NCBI GenBank assembly: GCA_024698065.1 | Contig: JAILRR010000010.1 | Coordinates: forward strand, 1-13,282 | From: Bacilli bacterium | GTDB taxonomy: Bacteria > Bacillota_I > Bacilli_A > RFN20 > CAG-826 | Length of the DNA stretch: 13,282 nt | Direction: 5' to 3' | Part shown: positions 1 to 7,681 of the stretch, one piece after another | Numbering within the stretch: the first letter of the stretch is position 1 | How the letters are laid out: every line of letters begins with the position of its first letter | Made by a program: the position numbers and the translations under genes | The notes under the pieces: generated by a model | Told to the model about the DNA's origin: nothing | Database searches by the model: none | The model's input: only the letters and a program-made list of their open reading frames with translations

Positions 1-605
1 AGACTCTCAACCTTTTCCGCCCCGTGCTCAAGAAGCATCTTCGAACAAGATTTCGCAGTTGCCCCAGTCGTCAGAAGGTCATCGACAAAAAGGATTTTTA
101 GGCCTTGGACACTCGCATCTTCATTCCACTTTAAGTGCCTCCAGATTTCTTGCCTTTCCGCATAACCTAGGTCGGCTTGTTTGACGTTGTCGGTTTTGAT
201 GATTGCATTCAAAAAAGGTCTTTCGAGACATCTGAAAATCTCTACGACATGGTTGAATCCCCTAACCTCGTTTTTGCTTTCATAGCTTGGTGCCGGAACC
301 AAAGTCCACCCCCTGTATTTCCATTTGAGATAACTCCTTTGCCTTGAGAGGAAAACGCCTGCCATTTCGTAATCGAAACATCCTTTGCACTGGTAGAGCA
401 TCTGCTTTACCTTGTCGTTATAGACGAATAGGGATGTCGTTTTAACTCCATCGAGCTTGGAAATCACCATCTTTGGCTCCATCAAATTGAAGCAATCCGG
501 ACAGATTGGGTAATCTTCGAAAAGAGAGGCAGTATCGTAATTACGGATATCTTTGAAACACACCTTACAAAAAGGTGTTGTAGTGCTTGATGGTTCTGAT
601 TGCAT
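1..605 (-). CDS. comFC: ComFC-like phosphoribosyltransferase (amidophosphoribosyltransferase family), 3' end outside the window
   Basis: Reading the minus strand from 605 gives about 201 codons that continue past the left edge. The N-terminus carries a zinc-ribbon-like CKVC (residues 13-16) and a later CPDC. A VPAP motif, an RGFNH motif (the family usually has RGFNQ) and a PRPP-binding loop DDLLTTGAT follow in the expected order. ComFC proteins are cytosolic and act late in natural transformation together with ComFA. The start is inferred: an ATG at 605-603 has GGAGG 9 nt upstream and lies inside the comFA reading frame, so the two genes overlap by 41 bp, which suggests translational coupling. 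A GTG just before the CKVC region is a poorer alternative because it would cut off the first cysteine. The remaining C-terminal residues are not visible. Confidence 0.9.
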   Translation of the reverse strand, partial: MQSEPSSTTTPFCKVCFKDIRNYDTASLFEDYPICPDCFNLMEPKMVISKLDGVKTTSLFVYNDKVKQMLYQCKGCFDYEMAGVFLSRQRSYLKWKYRGWTLVPAPSYESKNEVRGFNHVVEIFRCLERPFLNAIIKTDNVKQADLGYAERQEIWRHLKWNEDASVQGLKILFVDDLLTTGATAKSCSKMLLEHGAEKVES

Positions 606-1704
606 CAGCGATTTCCTCCGTTTCTTTTTCGGCATAGAAAATGACATCGCCATCAGGCGAATCCATCTTTCTCCCCACTCTCCCCGCTATCTGGATGAGG
701 GTTGCCGAGTCATAAATAGATTTGGTGTCAGCATGGAAAACAAGGACTTGAAGATTCTTGATTGTGACCCCTCTTTCGAGAACCGATGTGGTTACAAGGT
801 AGTCTAGTTTACCTTTTTTGAAATCATCGATAATTTCTTCCTTTTGGGGCCTTTGACTATGAACGTAATTCCCGTTTTTGACGAGGAAGGATAATTTCCA
901 ATACAAAGACTCGCAAAGGTCTATCGTTGGGGCGAAGACAAAACATGGCTTCCCCTCCTTTTTGTACTCTCGAAGTTTCTTGATGATTTTGAGAGTCTGA
1001 ACAAACGACAAAGAAATTTCCAACTTAGGAACGGGAATCGGCTTCTTATGAAAACGGGTCATCAGTTCGAGAACTTCATGATCCTTTTTGTGGAATTCTT
1101 TTATCAAAGCTTTGCTTGGGGTTGCGCTCATGAGGACGCAATGCCCACGTAAAGACTTCTTGTATAAGGCAATGAGAACATCGTTCCCCTTGAAAGGAAA
1201 GGCATCGATTTCATCCATCACCAAAAGATCGAAATAGTCCGGATACCGATAAAGCTGATGCGTTGTCAAGATGACAATGTCCCCTTCTAGCCTTCGATGA
1301 TGATCGCCATAGACCGCAACGATTTTGTTGTTTGGGAATGCCTTCATGATTCGCCAATAGAGCTCAATCACGACGTCTCTTCTTGGCAAAGCGAAACCTG
1401 CTCTCAAACCGTGCGATATAGCGTAGGCCAACACGCCAAAACTGATTTCCGTTTTGCCTGACCCACATACCGCATACACAAGGGTGTCCACCCCGTTCAC
1501 AAAGTTCTCGACGATGCGTCTAGAAAGATTGCTTTGCTCTTCTGAAAGTTTGTACGTCAAAGAAAGAGGTGCCTTCTTAGGAGGGTGGGGAACGTCCCTA
1601 GCCTCCTCACCAGAAAAGATGATGCACTTCCGGCAATACGGCTCTCCATTCTTGTAGCCAATGTATTTTTCTTCTTTGTTTCCGCAGCGAGGGCAACAAA
1701 ACAT
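565..1704 (-). CDS. comFA: ComFA-like DNA helicase/translocase of competence
   Basis: A superfamily 2 ATPase of 379 aa. In Bacilli, ComFA is membrane-associated and drives import of single-stranded DNA during transformation. From the chosen start, a four-cysteine zinc motif comes first (C4-x2-C7 and C24-x2-C27). It is followed by Walker A (CGSGKTE, about 80-86), a Walker B box DEID with DAFPF (164-171), SAT motif III (193-195), FVFAPT motif IV, TTSVLERG motif V and QIAGRVGRK motif VI (338-346). The longer reading frame begins with GTG at 1716 and has no ribosome binding site. The ATG four codons later (1704-1702) has GGAG six bases upstream and keeps all the cysteines, so it is preferred. The protein is shorter than the roughly 460 aa of the Bacillus subtilis protein, but every motor motif is present. 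It is followed by and overlaps comFC. Confidence 0.92.
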   Translation of the reverse strand: MFCCPRCGNKEEKYIGYKNGEPYCRKCIIFSGEEARDVPHPPKKAPLSLTYKLSEEQSNLSRRIVENFVNGVDTLVYAVCGSGKTEISFGVLAYAISHGLRAGFALPRRDVVIELYWRIMKAFPNNKIVAVYGDHHRRLEGDIVILTTHQLYRYPDYFDLLVMDEIDAFPFKGNDVLIALYKKSLRGHCVLMSATPSKALIKEFHKKDHEVLELMTRFHKKPIPVPKLEISLSFVQTLKIIKKLREYKKEGKPCFVFAPTIDLCESLYWKLSFLVKNGNYVHSQRPQKEEIIDDFKKGKLDYLVTTSVLERGVTIKNLQVLVFHADTKSIYDSATLIQIAGRVGRKMDSPDGDVIFYAEKETEEIADAIRTIKHYNTFL

Positions 1705-1737
1705 ACTTCTCTCCACAAAACATATAGAGAAAAGAAA

Positions 1738-1797
1738 GGAGTTTTTCAGAAAAATCCTTAAAAATACTTAAATATCTTTGGCAAAATGCCCTTATTT
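1738..1797 (-). promoter_or_regulatory. ligA-comFA intergenic region: weak hairpin and possible promoter
   Basis: On the minus strand, after the ligA stop, there is a TTGCCA (5 of 6 to the -35 consensus, about 1784-1779). Sixteen bases further is TTTAAG (4 of 6 to the -10). An imperfect hairpin follows (GGA, mismatch, TTTT against AAAA, TCC; 1757-1738) and then a T/C-rich run. This could be a weak terminator of pcrA-ligA, a separate promoter for comFA, or both. No clear ComK or sigma-X (CIN) box was seen. The call is tentative. Confidence 0.3.
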
Positions 1798-3810
1798 TTA
1801 GTTTTGTCCGGTGCGGGAAAGATGGTTAATCGCAGTCTCTTCGTCCATTATCTCAACGCCGAGTTTTTCCGCTTTGTCGAGCTTGCTGCCAGCGCTTGCG
1901 CCTGCAATAAGGATATCGGTATTTTTGGAAACGGAACCTGACACTTTCGCGCCAATGCCTTCCAAAATATCGGTCATCTCATCGCGGCTATATCTCGTCA
2001 AGGTTCCGGTTAAGACGATGGTTTTGCCATAGAAGTATGAGTTTGGGTCAAGGGTGTCGACACCAAGGTATTCGAAATTGACGCCAAGCTCTCTTAGCTC
2101 CTCAATCTCGGCTAACTTCTTTTCGTTATGGAAGAAGTCGACGATCGATTTGGCAGCGACTGGGCCAACATCTTTGATGGCGGTCAGGTCCTCTTCGGTC
2201 ACGTTTTTAAGAGCGTCGAGGTTCTTGAATCTCTTGGCCAAAGTCTTTGCGAGTTTCTCCCCTACTTCTTTGATACCAAGACCAAAGAGAAGTCTCTCTA
2301 AGGAACGGCCTTTGCAAACCTCAATGGCATCGATGAGGGAATTGATGGATTTGTCGCTCCAGCCATCAAGGTCTTTGATGTCTTGGGCGTAATTGGAGAT
2401 ACGGAAAATATCAGGGAGGTCATGGAGGAAGCCTTCGGCAAAGAATTCTTCGACAATGCTGTCGCCCATTCCATCGATATCCATAGCATTCCTGGAAGCG
2501 AAGTGAATCATCCCTTCGATCTTGCGGGAATCGCAATCGGCATTAAGGCAATAATGGAGTCCTTTAACTTTAGTAAGTGGCTTGCCGCACACTGGGCAAA
2601 CCTCAGGCATAATCCATGGGGTTTGGGTGCCATCTCTTCTATCGATGATAGGTCCAGTGACTTCTGGGATGACATCAGCGGCTTTGTGAAGACCAATGAT
2701 ATCGCCAATCATGAGACCCTTATCTTTGATGAAGTCTTCGTTGTTGAGAGTGGCTCTTTGAACGGTTGAACCAGAGACACGGACCGGTTCAAGAATTGCG
2801 TTAGGAGTGATTCTTCCAGTGCGGCCGACAGTCAAAACGATGTCGAGGAGTTTCGTCGTCACTTCTTTCGGAGGAAACTTGTAGGCAATAGCCCAACGAG
2901 GCTCTTTGGCGGTATAGCCAAGAGAGTCATATTGATCAAGGTTATCGACTTTGAAAACAAGACCATCGATATCGTAATCGAGGGAGTCACGTTTCTCGGT
3001 GTATTCGTGAATGTATTTGATGACTTCTTCAACACCATCAAGGACACGGCGTTCATGGTTGGTGCGGAAACCAAGTTCATCAAGATAGTTCAAAGACTCT
3101 GAATGGATGTGCTCACCGAGCTCTCTAGAGTTAACAAGGTAATACCAGAAAGCGTCAAGCTTACGGCTTGCAGCGACTTTCGGATCAAGATTTCTGATTG
3201 AGCCAGCCGCAGCATTTCTGCAATTGGCGAATTCAGGTTCGCCCATAAGGGAACGCTGAATATTCACGCTTTCTAAAGAAGCCTTTGGCATATAGACTTC
3301 GCCACGGACTTCGAAAGGTCTCATTTCTTTGACGTGGAGTGGGATTGATCGGATGGTGATGACGTTTGAAGTGACGTCTTCACCCATGTTGCCATCGCCT
3401 CTTGTGACAGCATACTGAAGCTCACCATGGTCATAGACAAGAGACATGCCAAGACCATCGATCTTCATCTCGCCCATGTAGCGGATTTTATCGACGTGGA
3501 GCATTTCCCTAAGGCGTCTATCGAATTCTCTCATCTCATCGTCATTGAAGACGTTGCCAAGAGAAAGCATGAGCCTTTTGTGGGGGATTTTCTTAAATTC
3601 TGACTGAACTTCGCCGCCAACACGCTGTGTCGGTGAGTTCTTGCTTTGGAGAGCAGGGAATTCGTTCTCGAGGATCTTGAGTTCGTTCATGAGACGATCG
3701 AACTCGGCATCTGAGACGCTTGATTGGTTGAGGACGTAGTACTCGTAGTTGTACTTTTCTAAGAGTTCAGTAAGCTTCTTCACTCTTTTTGAGGCTTCAT
3801 CAAAGGTCAT
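1798..3810 (-). CDS. ligA: NAD-dependent DNA ligase LigA
   Basis: Full-length (670 aa) bacterial replicative DNA ligase. It seals nicks, joins Okazaki fragments and finishes repair, using NAD+ to form an enzyme-AMP intermediate. Domain Ia (YEYYVL...DAEFDRL, about residues 22-45) precedes the adenylation domain with the catalytic lysine in KIDG (K116) and RGDG (137-140). The OB-fold, a four-cysteine zinc finger (C405, C408, C421, C426), helix-hairpin-helix segments (about 505-560) and a C-terminal BRCT domain (about 593-665, with LTGTL and GSKLDKAEKLG) follow in family order. The ATG lies within the last codons of pcrA as an ATGA overlap and has GGAGG seven to eight bases upstream. The pcrA-ligA order is conserved in Bacilli. 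Nothing is missing or broken. Confidence 0.99.
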   Translation of the reverse strand: MTFDEASKRVKKLTELLEKYNYEYYVLNQSSVSDAEFDRLMNELKILENEFPALQSKNSPTQRVGGEVQSEFKKIPHKRLMLSLGNVFNDDEMREFDRRLREMLHVDKIRYMGEMKIDGLGMSLVYDHGELQYAVTRGDGNMGEDVTSNVITIRSIPLHVKEMRPFEVRGEVYMPKASLESVNIQRSLMGEPEFANCRNAAAGSIRNLDPKVAASRKLDAFWYYLVNSRELGEHIHSESLNYLDELGFRTNHERRVLDGVEEVIKYIHEYTEKRDSLDYDIDGLVFKVDNLDQYDSLGYTAKEPRWAIAYKFPPKEVTTKLLDIVLTVGRTGRITPNAILEPVRVSGSTVQRATLNNEDFIKDKGLMIGDIIGLHKAADVIPEVTGPIIDRRDGTQTPWIMPEVCPVCGKPLTKVKGLHYCLNADCDSRKIEGMIHFASRNAMDIDGMGDSIVEEFFAEGFLHDLPDIFRISNYAQDIKDLDGWSDKSINSLIDAIEVCKGRSLERLLFGLGIKEVGEKLAKTLAKRFKNLDALKNVTEEDLTAIKDVGPVAAKSIVDFFHNEKKLAEIEELRELGVNFEYLGVDTLDPNSYFYGKTIVLTGTLTRYSRDEMTDILEGIGAKVSGSVSKNTDILIAGASAGSKLDKAEKLGVEIMDEETAINHLSRTGQN

Positions 3811-6107
3811 GCCGCTCCTCCTTTGGAACTAACTCTCGTAAGCATGCGGTGATTGGAAAGAAGGGTCTTCGTTCCTTCCGCGAATTCTACTTTAATCATA
3901 GTCTCATCAATGACGACGGTGACAACACCATCGCCGAATTTCTCATGGTGGCATTTGTCGCCAACATGCCAATCGGTGATGCCATTGGTGACGACTGGTT
4001 CCTTTTCTTTTTTGACCTGCTTCTCATTCTCAAATGGATCCTGAGAAGGCTCATCTTTGAAGAACCAGGCAGACTCTCCTTTGTAATGCCCTTTCGCTCC
4101 TCTTTGGACTCTTGGACGAGAACCCCAAGATGGGTTATCGCTAAAGAAGCCAGTGTGTTTAGGAACGCTGAGCCCCGCTTCTCTAAAGAACTGAGACGGA
4201 ACAGCATGGGAGTCTGTCATGTATGAGTAACCATTATTGCATGAGGCATAGAGTTCTTTCTTGGCTCTTGTGAAAGCAACATAAGCAAGACGTCTTTCCT
4301 CTTCTTCGCCATCTCGGCCTTCATCCATCCTCGATCTTTCGCTAGGGAAAGCGCCATCATTCATGCAGATGACAAAGACATGATCAAATTCGAGACCTTT
4401 GGCGACGTGGATGGTCATAAGGGAGACATAGTTGCCTCCATTGATGTCGTCCTGTGCGGATAAAAGGGAGACATTAGCGAGGTATTCATCGAAGGTCGCT
4501 TCCGGATTCCTCTTGATGAAATTGTCGATATCTTCGAAGAGGGCATTGACGTTGCCAATGCGGTCTTCATCTGGCTCTTCGTTTTCTTTGAGATAAGTAA
4601 AATATTCGAGTTTTGTCACGAATTTTTGGAGAATGGAGCTATAAACCTCGAGGTTTTCAGTGAGCTGATCCTTGGTCTCTTCCATGATGTTGACCATAGA
4701 GTTAAGGGCCAAGATGACTCTCCTAGGAATGTCGGTCTCATCCTGATATTTATGGATATCTTTGATGTAGTTATATTCCGAAAGGCCATGCTCTTTCGCT
4801 TCTTGACGGATCTTATCTAATGAGGTGTCGCCAACACCACGCTTAGGGACATTGACGATTCTTTCGAAAGCCACATTATCAAGAGGGTTGACCATGAGGT
4901 TGAAGTAAGCCAAAAGGTCTTTGACTTCCATACGCTCGTAGAAGCGGACTCCACCGAAAATGCGGTAAGGAATCTTGCGGTCTTTGAGGGCACTTTCGAA
5001 AGCCCTTGTCATATAAGAGGATCTGTAGAGGATTGCGATGTTGCTATATATCTCCCCTTCTGGCCCACTTTGCTTTCTGGCGATGTCGGCGATTTTGCCA
5101 GCAACCCAAGAAGCCTCTTCTTCAGCATTTGGAAGGTTATTAACTTCGATGGCTTTTCCTTCGCCAAGGTTGCTATAGAGATCTTTTGGGACTCTGTTCC
5201 TGTTTTTGGCAATAAGAAGGTTCGCGGCATCAAGGATCGTCTTCGTGGAACGGTAGTTCTCATTGAGAATGACCGTCTCGACATTAGGGAAATTCTTCTC
5301 GAAGTCGAGGATGATCTTCATATTGGCATTGCGCCAGGTGTAGATGGTTTGGTCAGGGTCGCCAACAACATACAAAGATGTGTTATTGGACATGAGGAGT
5401 TTGATGAGGGCGTACTGGATGTCGTTTGTGTCTTGGAACTCATCGACGAGGATATGGTCAAAACGATGAGACCACTTCTCCTGAATGTCTGGTTGGGTGT
5501 CAAGAATCCAAATCGTTTTTAAGAGAAGGTCATCGAAATCAAGAGCGTAAGCCTCGGTCTTCATCTCCTCATAACGGGTATAGATCTTCAGGCACTCTTT
5601 CTCATCTTTGAAGGTTTCGAATTTGATGGTTATGTCATAAGGATAGAGGCCTTTGGCTTTCTTCTTGCGAATGTATTCGAAAGCCTTTTTGACGACCTCA
5701 TCGCCTTTCTTGTGGCCAAACTCAGCAGCAGCGTTCCTCACAAGCCTCTTCTGATCATCTTCATCATAGATGGTGAAGCTTGTTGGATAACCAAAAGCCT
5801 CATGCTCAATCCTTAAGAACCTTGAGCAGAAACTATGGAAGGTTGAGATGTGAAGAGGTGGGTATTCACCCAAAAGCTGGTAGACGAGTTTAGAAGCTCT
5901 GTCCCCCATCTCCTGGGCGGCTTTGTTCGTGAAAGTAATAGCGAGGATCCTTGATGGATCAACATGAAAATCGCTGATGAGATAAGAGATGCGATAAGTA
6001 AGAACACGGGTCTTTCCAGAGCCCGCGCCTGCAATGATTCTCACAAATTGGGAATTAGTCTTAACAGCGGCTAATTGCCTCTCGTTTAAAAGTGATTCGT
6101 AGTCCAT
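3807..6107 (-). CDS. pcrA: ATP-dependent 3'-5' DNA helicase PcrA (UvrD/Rep family)
   Basis: A superfamily 1A helicase of 766 aa used in nucleotide excision repair, removal of recombinase filaments, resolution of replication-transcription conflicts and rolling-circle replication. Visible motifs are the Q motif (LNERQ, 7-11), Walker A AGAGSGKT (26-33), Ia ITFTNKAA, Ib STFHSF (88-93), Walker B VDEFQDT (221-227), motif III GDPDQTIYTWR (249-259), motif IV NENYRST, motif V TIHVAKGLEF (565-574) and motif VI AYVAFTRAKK (608-617). A linker rich in charged residues (about 650-705) leads to a C-terminal Tudor-like domain (HEKFGDGVV), which in PcrA contacts RNA polymerase. The start is at the expected distance from the Q motif, but the mRNA leader appears very short and lacks a Shine-Dalgarno sequence. 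First gene of the operon; overlaps ligA by 4 nt. Confidence 0.98.
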   Translation of the reverse strand: MDYESLLNERQLAAVKTNSQFVRIIAGAGSGKTRVLTYRISYLISDFHVDPSRILAITFTNKAAQEMGDRASKLVYQLLGEYPPLHISTFHSFCSRFLRIEHEAFGYPTSFTIYDEDDQKRLVRNAAAEFGHKKGDEVVKKAFEYIRKKKAKGLYPYDITIKFETFKDEKECLKIYTRYEEMKTEAYALDFDDLLLKTIWILDTQPDIQEKWSHRFDHILVDEFQDTNDIQYALIKLLMSNNTSLYVVGDPDQTIYTWRNANMKIILDFEKNFPNVETVILNENYRSTKTILDAANLLIAKNRNRVPKDLYSNLGEGKAIEVNNLPNAEEEASWVAGKIADIARKQSGPEGEIYSNIAILYRSSYMTRAFESALKDRKIPYRIFGGVRFYERMEVKDLLAYFNLMVNPLDNVAFERIVNVPKRGVGDTSLDKIRQEAKEHGLSEYNYIKDIHKYQDETDIPRRVILALNSMVNIMEETKDQLTENLEVYSSILQKFVTKLEYFTYLKENEEPDEDRIGNVNALFEDIDNFIKRNPEATFDEYLANVSLLSAQDDINGGNYVSLMTIHVAKGLEFDHVFVICMNDGAFPSERSRMDEGRDGEEEERRLAYVAFTRAKKELYASCNNGYSYMTDSHAVPSQFFREAGLSVPKHTGFFSDNPSWGSRPRVQRGAKGHYKGESAWFFKDEPSQDPFENEKQVKKEKEPVVTNGITDWHVGDKCHHEKFGDGVVTVVIDETMIKVEFAEGTKTLLSNHRMLTRVSSKGGAA

Positions 6108-6110
6108 AAA

Positions 6111-6123
6111 TTAACGTAGTTAA
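6111..6123. repeat. 13-bp palindrome between the pcrA -10 box and start codon
   Basis: TTAAC-GTA-GTTAA is perfect over its five-base arms. With one A/A mismatch it extends to a 21-bp interrupted palindrome (6107-6127, outer arms TAA and TTA). It sits on the predicted transcription start of pcrA and overlaps the edge of the -10 box in its extended form. The position suits a repressor site, but AT-rich sequence makes chance likely. Confidence 0.35.
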
Positions 6124-6132
6124 ATTATATCA
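6124..6132 (-). promoter_or_regulatory. Extended -10 promoter of pcrA
   Basis: The minus strand reads TGATATAAT, a perfect TATAAT preceded by TGn, which fits an extended -10 element. At 17-bp spacing the -35 position holds TAGAAG (3 of 6 to consensus), so the TGn would have to compensate. The predicted start of transcription is near 6117, leaving about 10 nt before the pcrA ATG. Confidence 0.7.
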
Positions 6133-6175
6133 TTCACTATGCCTGCCTTCTAGGTCTTGGAGGGAGATTATCAAA

Positions 6176-6204
6176 TATTTTCTTTAACTTAATTAAAGAA
6201 GATA
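6176..6204 (+). promoter_or_regulatory. RNA hairpin immediately upstream of the membrane-operon start codon
   Basis: Left arm 6176-6187 and right arm 6193-6204 pair over 12 positions (one G-U wobble) around the five-base loop CTTAA. The inner eight pairs, TTCTTTAA and TTAAAGAA, are perfect. The hairpin ends nine bases before the ATG at 6213, and its right arm contains AAAGAAG, the only ribosome-binding-like purine run. The structure could therefore limit translation if the transcript starts upstream. A GATAAT at 6201-6206 could instead be a -10 box giving an almost leaderless mRNA. No good -35 was found for either model. Confidence 0.4.
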
Positions 6205-6212
6205 ATAAGAGT

Positions 6213-7106
6213 ATGAAACTGTTCAGAAAACAGGAAACGCCAACGGGGAACTTAGCCCTTTTAGGCATTTTCGCCGCCATCATGGGAGGGTTTTCGCTCA
6301 TCATCGCCCTCGTTCCTTTTTCTAGTTTCTTATTGGGCCTTTTTCTTCCTTTGGTAAGCGCGGTTGCCGCTTATTACACAGAGAGCAAATACCTGCCTGC
6401 CTATGTGATTGGCGCAAGCGCTTTGTGCTTAGGCCTTACTTTCTTCAATTGGGGCGACACTTTGTTCGTCATCATCCCTAGCATCGCCTCCGGAAGTTTT
6501 TATGGCTTCCTTAGGAACAAGAAAATCCCTTCGCAGTTCCTCATCATTCTGACATCGCTTCTCCAGATCATTCTTAACCTTGCGGCCTATTACATCCTGC
6601 TTGGAGTGACTGGAGTCGACCTTGTGGATGTCGCGATGAAGGCTTTGAAGATGACCACCACTTACATCATCCCTGCTTTTGTAGCCGCCTATTCGATTGC
6701 CGAAACAGTCCTCAGCTTCTTCATCATCGAAGGAGTCATCAACAGATTCTCGAATGAAGCCTATTCGTTCCCAATCGACAAATACATCAGCCCAAGTCTA
6801 GGAATCCTTTTTGGAGGTCTCAGTTTGGGGTTCGCTTTCATTGAAATCCATGTCTCTTATGTCCTCATGGTCTTCGGAATCTATTTCTCTTTAGTGAGCA
6901 CTGCCATCCTCTTTGAGAAGAAACCGATTTGGGTCTATGTGCTAGGAGGTTTCTTGCTTCTTGTCTCGCTCTTCCTCTTCGCTTTGCTTAACTCTTCATT
7001 CCCTAATTACAGCCGCATCTCTTTGGCCTCAATCTTCTTTATCTCGATTTCCTTAACTAGTTTTGTTTCAATATTTGTAAACAAAAAGGGTACAATGAAC
7101 TCATGA
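6213..7106 (+). CDS. Polytopic membrane protein of unknown function
   Basis: A 297-aa, strongly hydrophobic protein with about nine to ten predicted transmembrane segments (roughly 13-35, 37-56, 60-77, 82-100, 107-131, 148-175, 194-213, 214-234, 238-260 and 268-289). The short N-terminus is basic (MKLFRK) and there is no cleavable signal. Loops are short, with basic clusters near RNKK (101-104) and EKK (235-237). I see no transporter signature, ATP-binding motif or catalytic triad. The general look recalls DUF2232/YybS-type or ECF-substrate-binding-like membrane proteins, but this is only an impression. It is the first gene of a three-gene operon and its TGA overlaps the next ATG (ATGA at 7103-7106). 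It is divergent from pcrA. The start codon has only a weak, structured purine run upstream. Confidence 0.85.
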   Translation: MKLFRKQETPTGNLALLGIFAAIMGGFSLIIALVPFSSFLLGLFLPLVSAVAAYYTESKYLPAYVIGASALCLGLTFFNWGDTLFVIIPSIASGSFYGFLRNKKIPSQFLIILTSLLQIILNLAAYYILLGVTGVDLVDVAMKALKMTTTYIIPAFVAAYSIAETVLSFFIIEGVINRFSNEAYSFPIDKYISPSLGILFGGLSLGFAFIEIHVSYVLMVFGIYFSLVSTAILFEKKPIWVYVLGGFLLLVSLFLFALLNSSFPNYSRISLASIFFISISLTSFVSIFVNKKGTMNS

Positions 7107-7681
7107 AATTCTTACGTGAATTTGGCTTAGGCCTCGTATACATAATTCTCCTTCCAGTGCTTCTGGCGGTTTTACTCATCGTTGGAGTCGTGATGGTCTT
7201 CGTTTGGATCGTCATGTTCTTCAAAGGATGCATCCGCTTCTTCAAAGGCGATTCTTTCTTCGCTCCTCTTCCAGAAGATGAGCAGGTTGAGAAGATCAAA
7301 GCCGAAGAACTTCGTAGAAAAACCGAACCAGAGAATCCAACCCCTGCTCCAACTCAGCCAGCAGGCCCATCTCAGGTCTATGTCCAAAACAACTACTATC
7401 AACCTCAGCCAGGTCAACCTAATGGCCAAATCCCTCAAAATCCGCAGCAAAATCTGCCTCCTTTCCAGCAAGGCTATCCTCAAGGATACCCACAACAGCC
7501 TTACGGAAACGGCATTCCTCAGCAGCAACCATATCCATATGGAAGCGGCATTCCTCAGCAACCTCAACACCCTTATGGGAACCAGGGAGCCGAGCAAATC
7601 CCTTACTCTGAGCCAGCCCCTGAGACTGACCCAAGCAAGATGATTGAAGTGAACGTTACGGAAGGAGGCAAAGAAGAATGA
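7103..7681 (+). CDS. Small membrane anchor with a long Pro/Gln/Tyr/Gly-rich tail, unknown function
   Basis: 192 aa. Residues about 9-41 are hydrophobic, either one long helix or a tight hairpin of two helices. A basic stretch (KGCIRFFKG, 41-49), an acidic/basic helix (PEDEQVEKIKAEELRRK) and then a low-complexity tail from about residue 68 rich in P, Q, G, Y and N follow. Within the tail a 12-residue unit beginning YGxGIPQQ is repeated (residues 134 and 146, with a degenerate third copy at 158). The C-terminus is acidic. Which side of the membrane the tail faces cannot be decided from sequence, although the basic segment after the helix favours the cytoplasm. Such tails are usually disordered and work as spacers or interaction scaffolds. 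Coupled by ATGA overlaps to both neighbours. Confidence 0.85.
   Translation: MKFLREFGLGLVYIILLPVLLAVLLIVGVVMVFVWIVMFFKGCIRFFKGDSFFAPLPEDEQVEKIKAEELRRKTEPENPTPAPTQPAGPSQVYVQNNYYQPQPGQPNGQIPQNPQQNLPPFQQGYPQGYPQQPYGNGIPQQQPYPYGSGIPQQPQHPYGNQGAEQIPYSEPAPETDPSKMIEVNVTEGGKEE
7502..7560 (+). repeat. Tandem 36-bp repeat encoding 12-residue YGxGIPQQ units
   Basis: A 23-base block starting at 7502 recurs at 7538 with two substitutions, both transitions. A shorter, degenerate copy begins at 7574. The 36-base period keeps the reading frame, so the array can gain or lose units without disrupting the protein. Confidence 0.8.

Noticed and set aside
553..807. 84-codon plus-strand frame opposite the comFA end
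   Set aside because: Overlaps the comFA motif V/VI coding sequence and the comFC start in antisense, with no independent support.
1717..1797. ComK (AAAA-N5-TTTT pairs) or sigma-X/CIN box upstream of comFA
   Set aside because: The AT-rich runs do not match the required spacing or the TACGAATA core.
3789..4226. 145-codon plus-strand frame antisense to the pcrA 3' end and ligA start
   Set aside because: It lies wholly opposite two unambiguous genes, its peptide has no recognisable domain, and it crosses the pcrA-ligA junction. It is a shadow of biased codon use.
5070..5522. 150-codon plus-strand frame antisense to the pcrA motor domain
   Set aside because: It is opposite conserved helicase motifs, lacks a ribosome binding site and has no family features.
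7172..7643. Long alternative frames on both strands over the Pro/Gln-rich protein gene (7172-7597 minus, 7278-7643 plus)
   Set aside because: The repetitive, codon-biased tail leaves other frames open. The chosen frame has a membrane anchor, ATGA coupling on both sides and a ribosome binding site; the others do not.
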